64,000 bases of DNA, taken from assembly GCA_030427205.1 (NCBI GenBank), contig JAUHXC010000004.1:62001-126000 (forward strand). Reading direction: 5' to 3'. The notes under the pieces were generated by a model. That model was given only the letters and a program-made list of their open reading frames with translations. It had not been told where the DNA came from and made no database searches. The stretch's first letter is position 1. Each line of letters opens with the position of its first letter. The position numbers were made by a program, and so were the translations under genes. Source of the DNA: a bacterium (lineage in GTDB: Bacteria; Myxococcota_A; Bradymonadia; UBA7976; UBA1532). Positions 57,121 through 64,000 of this stretch are shown one piece after another.

Positions 57121-59097
57121 ATGTCGCAGTTGCCGCCCATCTTCATCAGCCACGTCGAGACCGACACAGAGCACGCGGAGTGGCTGCATCATGCGCTCCG
57201 GGCGGCCGGGTTGTCGCCCTGGTGCGCGTCGATCGACATTCACCCGGGCGATCAATGGGATCGAGCGATCGTGCACGCGTTGGGACGAGCGCGCGTCGTC
57301 GTCGTGCTCGTGTCGAGCGGCTGGCCGGCAGGCGGGGGCTCGGGTGGAGAGTTCTATGCGCCCGAGGTCGTGGCCCGCGCCATCGATCACGCAAGGCGGC
57401 GGGATCTGACGGTCATACCTGTTCGCATTGATGGCGTGGACGATGCGCGGATGCCTTTCGGACTCTTCCGGGTCAAGCCGGTCGACGTGCGCGGACGGGA
57501 CTTCGAGCCTGCTGTCGAGGTTCTGCGGCGCATCGTCGAGCGGGTCGCGGGGGCGACCGAGCCGAGGCTGCCGCCGACCGAGCCCCTGGCGGCGGCCATA
57601 CAGCTACGGCAGACGCGAGCCGCGGGAGGCGCGTCGCGCGCCGTACTCGACGCGATCGATGCGCGCATCCTCTCGCTCAAACAGCGTCGGGTGTATCGTC
57701 CGCAACGCAGGCCGGCCCGGGGGCTGGCGCTCGATCGTTGGCTGCTCGTCGAGCGGCTGGGCAGAGGCGGCTTCGCCGAGGTCTGGTCAGCCGAAGACAT
57801 GTCCAACGGCGAGAGCGTGGCGCTCAAGATTCTGCACGCGCAGTTCGACGATCATCCACAGCGGCGGGCGCGCTTCTTCCGCGGCGCGAGGCGCATGGCC
57901 GCGCTTCGCCATCGCAGTATCGTTCGGGTTCACGAGCCGGAAGTCTTCGCGGAGGGGCGGCACTTCTTCGTCATGGAGCGCCTGGCGGGCGGCGATCTGG
58001 AGGCTGCCGTGCTCGCGGGGCGGCTCAAGCGCCCATATGGGCTCAAGGCCGTCGCCGCCATCGCTTACGCGCTCGATGCGGCCCATCGTCACGATGTCAT
58101 CCATCGGGATGTCAAGCCCTCGAACATCTTGCTCGATGGCCGCGGCCGCCCCAAACTGACCGATTTTGACCTCGTGCGCGCAGGCGATACCACCGGCGGC
58201 ACCCGGACCGGCGGCCTCGGCACCTTCATCTATGCCGCGCCCGAGGCGCTCGAGGACGCGGCCCGGGTGGATGTGCGCTGTGATGTCTATGGCCTGGGCA
58301 TGACGGCGGCCTTCGTCCTGCTCGGGGAGCGGCTGCCCCAGCGCATGCTCAAGAACCCCGCGGCGGTATTGGAGCGCCTTCCCGGCTTCGCGGCCGTCAA
58401 ACACGAGGTGCTGCGCGCGATCGAGTGGGAGCCCGCCGCCCGCCATCAGAGCGCGGCGGCGTTCGCCTACCAACTCAGACGGGCGATCAAGGCCGATGTG
58501 AACCACGGCGCTCAGGGGCCGACCCGGGAGCGTATATCGCCCGGAGCCCGTCGCATGCGCGTCGACGAGCTGCGCTCGAACCCTCGCCCACCTGTCGCAC
58601 CCGCGCCGACCGAAGAGCGAAACCTCGGTCAGGCCCGGCACGCCGCCGACCGCGCTCGGGATCGCCTGCCGTCGGCGAGCGCGGCGGCGTTGGTCATCTG
58701 TGATCGGGCGGCCGTGGACGGCGAGGCGAGCGATGGATCGACAGATCGGGTGGTCACGCTGCGGCACACGGTGACCATTGGGCGGGCGGCCAATCAGTCC
58801 GTTTCGCTCGAAGATCCTGCCGTCAGCCAGACACACGCCGTGATCCACTTCGCCCGCGGCGCCCACTGGCTGACGGACGTCGGCAGCACCAATGGTACGC
58901 TGCTGGACGGCGAACGGGTGCAGCGCACCGCACGCCTGGTGGACGGCCAGACCATCTGCCTCGGCGATACGATGCTGCGGTATGTCGTCCGCGAAACGCC
59001 TGGCTCGATCCAGCCCACCCTGGATGGCAAGGGGCCGCGCAGCCTGCAGACGCAGGACCCGACGGCCCACGGGTGGACGTTCGGCGACGGCGAGTGA
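57121..59097 (+). CDS. TIR - Ser/Thr kinase - FHA fusion protein
   Basis: A 658-aa cytoplasmic protein with three signalling modules. An N-terminal TIR domain (about 5-120) has PPIFISHVETD, GDQWDRAIVHALGRARVVVV and VSSGW; the acidic residue expected to drive NAD cleavage is probably Glu77 or Glu82 in GEFYAPEV. A Hanks-type kinase (about 206-490) has GRGGFAEVW, Lys236, HRDVKPSN (328-335) and YAAPEAL, but reads DFD (348-350) where DFG is normal; the metal-binding Asp is kept. A C-terminal FHA domain has VTIGRAANQ, SQTHAVIHF and DVGSTNGTLLDG, for binding phosphothreonine. The combination suggests phosphorylation-controlled TIR assembly. Confidence 0.85.
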   Translation: MSQLPPIFISHVETDTEHAEWLHHALRAAGLSPWCASIDIHPGDQWDRAIVHALGRARVVVVLVSSGWPAGGGSGGEFYAPEVVARAIDHARRRDLTVIPVRIDGVDDARMPFGLFRVKPVDVRGRDFEPAVEVLRRIVERVAGATEPRLPPTEPLAAAIQLRQTRAAGGASRAVLDAIDARILSLKQRRVYRPQRRPARGLALDRWLLVERLGRGGFAEVWSAEDMSNGESVALKILHAQFDDHPQRRARFFRGARRMAALRHRSIVRVHEPEVFAEGRHFFVMERLAGGDLEAAVLAGRLKRPYGLKAVAAIAYALDAAHRHDVIHRDVKPSNILLDGRGRPKLTDFDLVRAGDTTGGTRTGGLGTFIYAAPEALEDAARVDVRCDVYGLGMTAAFVLLGERLPQRMLKNPAAVLERLPGFAAVKHEVLRAIEWEPAARHQSAAAFAYQLRRAIKADVNHGAQGPTRERISPGARRMRVDELRSNPRPPVAPAPTEERNLGQARHAADRARDRLPSASAAALVICDRAAVDGEASDGSTDRVVTLRHTVTIGRAANQSVSLEDPAVSQTHAVIHFARGAHWLTDVGSTNGTLLDGERVQRTARLVDGQTICLGDTMLRYVVRETPGSIQPTLDGKGPRSLQTQDPTAHGWTFGDGE

Positions 59098-59283
59098 GCA
59101 GAGCGAGGTCGCGGCCGGGGCACCTCGGCTCGGGGCGGCGGTCGAGGGGCAGGGCGACCGGCTTCGCGGTCGCTTTCTGGGGCAACCGTCGGCCGTCTCG
59201 ACGCCAGCGGCCCCGTTGAAACGGCGAGCGCGGGCTGGCAGCCTGTGGGCCCGCTGCTGGACGGCGGGGCGAGGAGCCCGCCC

Positions 59284-60525
59284 GTGGCCGATTTGCCCGA
59301 ATCGCCGCCGGATGACCCGACCGACCGCGCCGAGTGGCTGCGCGCCGCGTCCGAGCGGCACTACGACGCCGGGCGCTACGCCGAGGCGCTCGCCGCCAGC
59401 GAAGACGCCGTGCAGATCTACCGCCGGCTGGCGCAGCGTTGGCCCGAGATGTACGCGCTCGAGCTGATCGACGCGCTGAAAGACATGGCCGTCGATCTGC
59501 GCGCGCTGGAGCGGCGGGCCGCGGCGTCCGTCATCCAGGAAGAGGTCGTCGAGCGCTATCGGGCGCTGGTCGACGCCGGGCATGCCCTGGGGCCGGATCT
59601 GGCCGAGGCCCTGGGGGACTACGCCGCCGGGCTGGGGCACGAGGACGCCGCCCAAGCCGCCGCTGCGCGCGCTGAGGCCGTCGAGCTGCTGCGGACGCTC
59701 ACCGCGCGCGAGCCGAGCGGGTGGTCGGCCCTGGCCGAGGCGCTGGACCGGCGGGCGCAGGACCTGACGCCGGGCGAGCGGCGGGCCATGCTCGAGGAGG
59801 CGATCGCGCTGAGCCGCGCGCACGCGACCGACAGCGCCGACGACCAGCGCACGCTGGCCGACCGCCTCGAATCATTGGCTTTCGTCGAGCACCACGACGG
59901 CGCCCACGCAGACGCCGCAGCGCTCGCCGCCGAGGCCGTCGAGATCCACCGGTCGTTGGCCGCCGAAGGTGAGACGAACGCGTGCTCCGCGCTGGCGGTC
60001 TGGCTGGATACCGCCTCGGACATGCTGGTCGCCGCCGGCCAGCCCGAGCAGGCGCTGGTCTGGATCGACGAGGCGTTGGCCGTCTTCCACCGCCTGCTCG
60101 CCGCCGACGAGGGCTGGCTGCGCGAGATGCTGATCTGCTTCGAGTACCGCCGCGACGTCCTGATGACCCTCGGGCGGCCCCGAGAAGCCCTGGCGTCAGC
60201 CGAAGAGGCCGTCGCCTGCGGCCGTCGGCGGCTGGAGGTCGAGGCGCCGGTCGACTTCTGGGTGCGCGCCGAGCTGCACCGCGCCGAGCAGCAGCGGGCC
60301 GCGGTCTTGCTGGCCTTGGATCGGGTCGACGAGGCCGCCGCGGCGACCGACGCGGCGATCGACGCGCTGTGGCCGTCGTTCGTCGAAGATCCGGCCCACG
60401 CCTCGGGCTGGCTCGGCTCGACGATCGCGTTCCGCAAGACCATCCCGGTGGACGACGGCGGCCGCGTCGAGCGCTACGCGGCGGTGATGGCGCGCGTCGA
60501 TCGAGAGCGCGAAGCGGGCGCGTAG
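59284..60525 (+). CDS. TPR-repeat protein beside TIR genes
   Basis: A 413-aa helical protein with tetratricopeptide-like repeats throughout (ASERHYDAGRYAEALAASED, DAAALAAEAVEIHRSLAAEG, PEQALVWIDEALAVFHRLLA, REALASAEEAVACGRR). No other domain, signal peptide or membrane helix. It probably serves as a protein-interaction partner for its neighbours. The GTG at 59284 was chosen because GGAG lies about 8 nt ahead; a GTG at 59245 would add 13 residues. It lies between the TIR-kinase-FHA gene and the convergent CDGSH-TIR gene, only 11 bp from the latter. Confidence 0.7.
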   Translation: MADLPESPPDDPTDRAEWLRAASERHYDAGRYAEALAASEDAVQIYRRLAQRWPEMYALELIDALKDMAVDLRALERRAAASVIQEEVVERYRALVDAGHALGPDLAEALGDYAAGLGHEDAAQAAAARAEAVELLRTLTAREPSGWSALAEALDRRAQDLTPGERRAMLEEAIALSRAHATDSADDQRTLADRLESLAFVEHHDGAHADAAALAAEAVEIHRSLAAEGETNACSALAVWLDTASDMLVAAGQPEQALVWIDEALAVFHRLLAADEGWLREMLICFEYRRDVLMTLGRPREALASAEEAVACGRRRLEVEAPVDFWVRAELHRAEQQRAAVLLALDRVDEAAAATDAAIDALWPSFVEDPAHASGWLGSTIAFRKTIPVDDGGRVERYAAVMARVDREREAGA

Positions 60526-60536
60526 CCTCCGGGCGC

Positions 60537-61406
60537 TCAGGCCATCGCCGTCAAGAGCTGCTCGAGCAGCAGATCGTCGAGGTCCATCCAGGGGCGGGTG
60601 CGGCGCAGGCGCGGCAGGTCGACGGCCTGGATGTGCTGGATGTAGGCCGGCGGCAGCGTGCCGTCCAGCGAGATGACGTGGATCGGCTTGCCGATGGCGC
60701 AGGCCATGCCCACCTCGAACGCGCAGAACGCCGAGTCGCGGCTGGCCTGCGATACGAGGAAGACGAACAGATCGTGGCCGCGCAGCGCCTCGATGATGTC
60801 GGTCTGCCAGGTCGCGCCGGACGGGATCGAGTCGGCGCACCAGAAGAGCCGCGCGCCGAAGACCTGCGCCGCCACCCGGGTGGCCGAGGCGATGACGGGC
60901 TCGTCGGCCACCGCGTGGGAGACGAAGGCCGACGCCAGCAGCTCGGGCTCGGCCGCCCCGTCGGGTTGCGCGCCGTCGATGACCTCGCACGCCTTGCGAT
61001 AGGCGGCGAAGGCGTGGGTCGGGCCGACGTCGATGACCCGCGCGCCGGCGAACAGCGGGCGCAGGGCGCGGGCGGGCACGCCGAACGCGATCACCAGGCG
61101 ATCGGCGGCGACGACCCCCGCGCTGAGCGTCTGCACCGCCTCCAGATCGCTGCCGTCGACCAGGATCACGCAGCGGTCGGCCTCGACGGGTTGCCCCGGG
61201 CGCACGACCGTGCCGCGGTAGTGGGCCGCGAGGCGGTTGGCCAGGTTCTCGAAGCGGTGGGTGGCGCAGATGGCCAGCCGGCTCCAGCGGGCGCCGATGG
61301 CGCACTGCCAGTCGTCTTTGCTGTGGCTGCCGTCGCACCACGGCAGCGCCGTCGAGCGGCCGCAGACGCAGAGCTTGTCGCTGGGGCGGTCCGGGGTGTC
61401 CTGCAT
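60537..61406 (-). CDS. CDGSH iron-sulfur domain fused to TIR domain
   Basis: A 289-aa cytoplasmic protein. Residues 13-28 (CVCGRSTALPWCDGSH) match the CDGSH [2Fe-2S] motif C-x-C-x2-S-x3-P-x-C-D-G-S-H exactly, with ligands Cys13, Cys15, Cys24 and His28. A middle region (about 75-150) is Rossmann-like, possibly nucleotide-binding (DRCVILVDGSDLEA, ADRLVIAFGV). The C-terminal TIR domain (about 156-262) has ASAFVSHAVADE, FLVSQASRD and CAFEVGMACAIGKP; Glu231 in CxxE is the predicted catalytic residue of NAD-cleaving TIRs. An Fe-S cluster coupled to a TIR domain suggests redox- or iron-sensing control of NAD hydrolysis. The RBS is weak. Confidence 0.85.
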   Translation of the reverse strand: MQDTPDRPSDKLCVCGRSTALPWCDGSHSKDDWQCAIGARWSRLAICATHRFENLANRLAAHYRGTVVRPGQPVEADRCVILVDGSDLEAVQTLSAGVVAADRLVIAFGVPARALRPLFAGARVIDVGPTHAFAAYRKACEVIDGAQPDGAAEPELLASAFVSHAVADEPVIASATRVAAQVFGARLFWCADSIPSGATWQTDIIEALRGHDLFVFLVSQASRDSAFCAFEVGMACAIGKPIHVISLDGTLPPAYIQHIQAVDLPRLRRTRPWMDLDDLLLEQLLTAMA

Positions 61407-61445
61407 GGGATCAGGCTACGCTGGCCGGCCCCGCCGCTCAACGGC

Positions 61446-62615
61446 TCACCGGTCGCAGGCCGGGTCGTGCAGCAGCTCGGGGTCGGGTTCGGGGTCGCGG
61501 TTGCGTTCGTTGGGCGGGTCGCCGATGAAGAAGCTCGGCATGGCCCGGACCCGCATCTCGAAGGGGTAGGCATCGGCGACGCCGTCTCCGTCGCTGTCCA
61601 CCGTCAGGTCATCGGGATCGAGCAGCATGGCGAGCGCGATCTCGGCCCCGTTGAAGCGAAACGCCACCGACTCGGCCTCTCGGGCCGTGAGGTACCCGCT
61701 GAGCGCGGCGTCGAGGCGCAGGCCGCGCGCGTCGAAGGTGTGCTGCAGCGTCAGCTCGACGACCGGTCGCAGGGTCGAGTAGCAGTTCACGAGATCACCG
61801 AAGTCGCTCTCGACGACGCCCGTCGGCACCAACATCTGGAAGACCACCGGGCCGTCGGGGCTCCAGACCGGCTCGCCCGCCGCGTCGCGGCGCCAGACGC
61901 CGAACAGGTTCTGCACCGGGTGGCCGTAGAGGTAGTCATAGTCGCCGAAGCGCACCCCGCCGTTGCCCACGTACCACCGGTAGACGTCGTCTTCGGTGTA
62001 GCCGCCCGGCTCGACGATCATGTTGAGCTGGCCGTCGTCGATGGCGTCGCCGAGGAAGGTCCCGAGCAGCTGCGCGGTGCCCGCCGGCTGGAGGATGTCG
62101 ACGTCGCGCACGACGAAGACCTCGGGCCGCAGGTCGAGCCGGCAGCGGCCGTCGAGGCAGCGCCACCCGCTGTCGCAGTCGCCGCGCCCCTCGCAGAGCG
62201 CGCCGGGCGCGATCCGATCGTCGGGCGGGGCCATGTCCGGCAGATCCATGTCGGGCGGGGCCGTGTCCGGCAGCTCGATGTCCGGCAGCTCGATATCCGG
62301 CAGCTCCATGTCGGGCGGCGTCAGGTCCGGCAGATCCCCATCGGGCAGGGTCTGCTCGGCCGGGGCGGCGTCCCGCCCGGGCGGGCCGGCGTCGGGCACG
62401 GCGATGCTCACCGGCCGCTCGGGCGAGCCCCGCTCCGGTCGGGCGGCCGGTTCCTCTTCGGGCGCGTCGGCCGGTGCTGCTGGCGGGCTGTCGGGCGGCG
62501 CCTCGGCCGCGGAACGCGCGGTCGGGCCGTCGTCGCTGCAGGCGCTGACGGCGACGAGCGTCAGCGCGACTACGCTGAGGCGTCGCGCGACGGCGTCGTT
62601 CGGATTTCTGTACAT
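61446..62615 (-). CDS. Lipoprotein with Asp-Met-Pro linker
   Basis: A 389-aa lipoprotein. Signal peptide RRLSVVALTLVAVSAC ends in lipobox VSAC. A long acidic linker includes repeats such as PDMELPDIELPDIELPD. A short Cys knot follows (CEGRGDCDSGWRCLDGRC), then a beta-rich domain of about 200 residues without recognised motif. Start ATG 62615 was chosen at the signal peptide; the 55-codon upstream extension lacks an RBS. It is divergent from the sigma-factor gene. Confidence 0.8.
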   Translation of the reverse strand: MYRNPNDAVARRLSVVALTLVAVSACSDDGPTARSAAEAPPDSPPAAPADAPEEEPAARPERGSPERPVSIAVPDAGPPGRDAAPAEQTLPDGDLPDLTPPDMELPDIELPDIELPDTAPPDMDLPDMAPPDDRIAPGALCEGRGDCDSGWRCLDGRCRLDLRPEVFVVRDVDILQPAGTAQLLGTFLGDAIDDGQLNMIVEPGGYTEDDVYRWYVGNGGVRFGDYDYLYGHPVQNLFGVWRRDAAGEPVWSPDGPVVFQMLVPTGVVESDFGDLVNCYSTLRPVVELTLQHTFDARGLRLDAALSGYLTAREAESVAFRFNGAEIALAMLLDPDDLTVDSDGDGVADAYPFEMRVRAMPSFFIGDPPNERNRDPEPDPELLHDPACDR

Positions 62616-62755
62616 GGCGTCATACCCGGTCGAAGGCGCTGCACTCACGATACGGGCGGGCAGACGCCGCGGGTGCCCGTTGCAGGGCGACGCATCTTTT
62701 TTCGGATTTCTTGCGGGTCTGGTTGCCCGATCGCGCGGCCCGCGGGTGAACCCCG

Positions 62756-63307
62756 GTGAACGACTCGCCGAGGACCCCATGCGTTGTGGCCCCCACCGGG
62801 ATTTGGCAAGCTGCCGCCGTGACCCGACACGAACTCGACCAGATCGCGGTCCTCTTCCGGCAACACGGCCGCATGGTCTATCGGCGGTGCCTGCGCATCC
62901 TCGGCAACCCGTCGGACGCCGAGGAGGCGACGCAGGAGGTCTTCATCCGCGTCATCCGCAGCAAGACCGACAGCTCGCAGCGGGAGTCGGTGGTGCAGTG
63001 GCTCTACCGCATCACGACCAATCACTGCCTCAACATCGTGCGCAATCGCGGCCGGCGGGGCGAGCTGAAGGCCGATCGCGAGGCGGAGCTGCCCCGGCAG
63101 CGGGCCGAGACCGAGGCGCCGAAGCTGTTGCTCTTGCGCCGGCTGCTCGTCGAGGCCGACCCGCAGCAGGCGCAGGCGGCGATCTACGTGCACCTCGACG
63201 GGCTCTCGCAGCGCGAGGCCGCCGAGCTGATGGGCGTCTCGCGGCGCACGGTGGGCAACCTGCTCGAGCGCTTCACCGCTTGGGCGCGCGAGCGGGTCGA
63301 CGCATGA
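62756..63307 (+). CDS. ECF-family sigma factor
   Basis: Up to 183 aa. Region 2 (YRRCLRILGNPSDAEEATQE then VFIRVI) and region 4 with its helix-turn-helix (LSQREAAELMGVSRRTVGNL) are clear, with no other domain: an extracytoplasmic-function sigma factor directing RNA polymerase to a small regulon. Start is uncertain: GTG 62756 gives the longest form, GTG 62819 (VTRHELDQIAVLF) gives a more typical 162 aa; neither has a good RBS. The next gene, 13 bp on, looks like its anti-sigma factor. Confidence 0.85.
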   Translation: MNDSPRTPCVVAPTGIWQAAAVTRHELDQIAVLFRQHGRMVYRRCLRILGNPSDAEEATQEVFIRVIRSKTDSSQRESVVQWLYRITTNHCLNIVRNRGRRGELKADREAELPRQRAETEAPKLLLLRRLLVEADPQQAQAAIYVHLDGLSQREAAELMGVSRRTVGNLLERFTAWARERVDA

Positions 63308-63320
63308 GGGGGGCCGACCG

Positions 63321-64000
63321 ATGAAGGAGATCTGGGACTTCACGGCCCCCGAGGATGACGACCTCGACCCCGAGCGGCCCAGCGATCTGGCGCTCGATCG
63401 GCTGTACGCCGACGAGCTCGACGGCGAGGCCGCCGCGCGCATCGAGGCCCGGCTGGCCGCCTCACCCGACGACAGGGCCCGCTTCGAGGCGCTCGACCGC
63501 CACTTCGACGACATCGACGAGGTCGATCCGCGCCGCCTGCTGGCGTCCATCCGCCGCGAGGCCGAGCAGCCGGCGACGCTGATGGAGCGGCTGCGCGCCG
63601 GCTGGATGGCCTGGATCGGCGGCCTGGTGGTCGTCGGCGCGGCCGTGATCGCGTTCTTCGTGCTGCGCCCCGCCGCCAACGGGCCCGATGGCCTGGGGCC
63701 GGGGCCGGACATCGTCACGCTCAAGGGCGGTCCGGTCCTGGCGGTGCAGCGCCGCGGCGCCGACGGCCGGGGTCAGCCGGTGGCCAGCGGCGAGCCGGTG
63801 GCGCCGGGCGATACGCTCAAGTTCACCGTCACCCTGTCGGCGCGATCGGCGGTGCGCATCATCGGGGTCGAGGCGGACGGCGCGCGCTACGACGCCTTCC
63901 CGCTCGAGGGCGGCCCGAGCCCGATCATCGAGCCCGGCGAGAAGGTGCCGCTCGGCGGCGCGGTGACGCTCGACGACGCCGAGGGGCGCGAGACGCTGTT
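63321..64000 (+). CDS. Probable anti-sigma factor, membrane-anchored (partial, runs off window)
   Basis: An open frame from ATG 63321 continues to the last base with no stop, giving about 226 residues. The cytoplasmic N-terminus (LALDRLYADELDGEAAARIE then ARLAASPDDRARFEALD) has the anti-sigma-domain pattern but lacks the HxxxCxxC zinc motif. A membrane helix follows (MAWIGGLVVVGAAVIAFFVL, about 97-116), then a periplasmic beta-rich part (VTLKGGPVLAVQRRG, VAPGDTLKFTVTLSARSAVR) resembling DUF4384-like domains. It lies directly behind the ECF sigma gene and probably holds that sigma at the membrane. Confidence 0.75.
   Translation, partial: MKEIWDFTAPEDDDLDPERPSDLALDRLYADELDGEAAARIEARLAASPDDRARFEALDRHFDDIDEVDPRRLLASIRREAEQPATLMERLRAGWMAWIGGLVVVGAAVIAFFVLRPAANGPDGLGPGPDIVTLKGGPVLAVQRRGADGRGQPVASGEPVAPGDTLKFTVTLSARSAVRIIGVEADGARYDAFPLEGGPSPIIEPGEKVPLGGAVTLDDAEGRETL

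Overview
The window is GC-rich, densely packed bacterial DNA with intact core genes (metH, gyrA, hemL, rpiA, pepA, part of the ATP synthase Fo sector). I infer a member of the Myxococcota / former Deltaproteobacteria. The inference rests on many lipoproteins with Asp-Met-Pro or (Glu-Gly)n linkers after the lipobox, two Ser/Thr protein kinases, a TonB/TonB-dependent-receptor fusion of the Oar type, and a receiver-HD-GYP regulator. No rRNA, tRNA, CRISPR array, integrase or transposase was recognised.

Layout. 0-6 kb: an oxidoreductase, then metH with an AAA ATPase gene 9 bp behind it. 6.1-11.8 kb: an accessory stretch with less GC-biased codons. It holds a non-coding segment, a small unknown gene, an XRE-like DNA-binding protein and a 1007-aa protein with a zinc-metallopeptidase motif. 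11.8-18 kb: pncA with a palindrome inside its promoter, a pseudo-receiver/TPR protein with a response regulator behind it, and a divergent LysR / metallo-beta-lactamase pair. 18-30 kb: secreted lipoproteins, an FAD monooxygenase, a lipoprotein with YGxP motifs next to a radical SAM/SPASM enzyme, a DUF99 protein coupled to a lipoprotein, rpiA, and a peptidase M15-SLH protein. 30-38 kb: hemL-atpZ-atpI-atpB-atpE (minus strand), a lamin-tail lipoprotein, and gyrA.

38-47 kb: a small unknown protein, a nuclease/TOPRIM gene pair bracketed by an imperfect repeat of the end of the neighbouring HD-GYP gene, an isolated FHIPEP (FlhA/SctV) gene and a Ser/Thr kinase. 46-57 kb: rqcH, then a chain of tightly spaced or overlapping genes: pepA, an Omp85-like barrel, a DUF4390-like protein, an NtrY-like histidine kinase, the TonB-receptor fusion, and a lipoprotein. 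57-61.4 kb: a signalling or defence-like locus with a TIR-kinase-FHA protein, a TPR protein and a CDGSH-TIR protein. 61.4-64 kb: a lipoprotein, an ECF sigma factor and its probable anti-sigma factor, which runs off the window.

The best candidates for undescribed biology are the CDGSH-TIR fusion beside the TIR-kinase-FHA protein, the nuclease/TOPRIM pair with its duplicated gene end, the YGxP lipoprotein/radical SAM pair, and the XRE/giant metallopeptidase pair. All functional proposals come from motifs read by eye; no database search was run.
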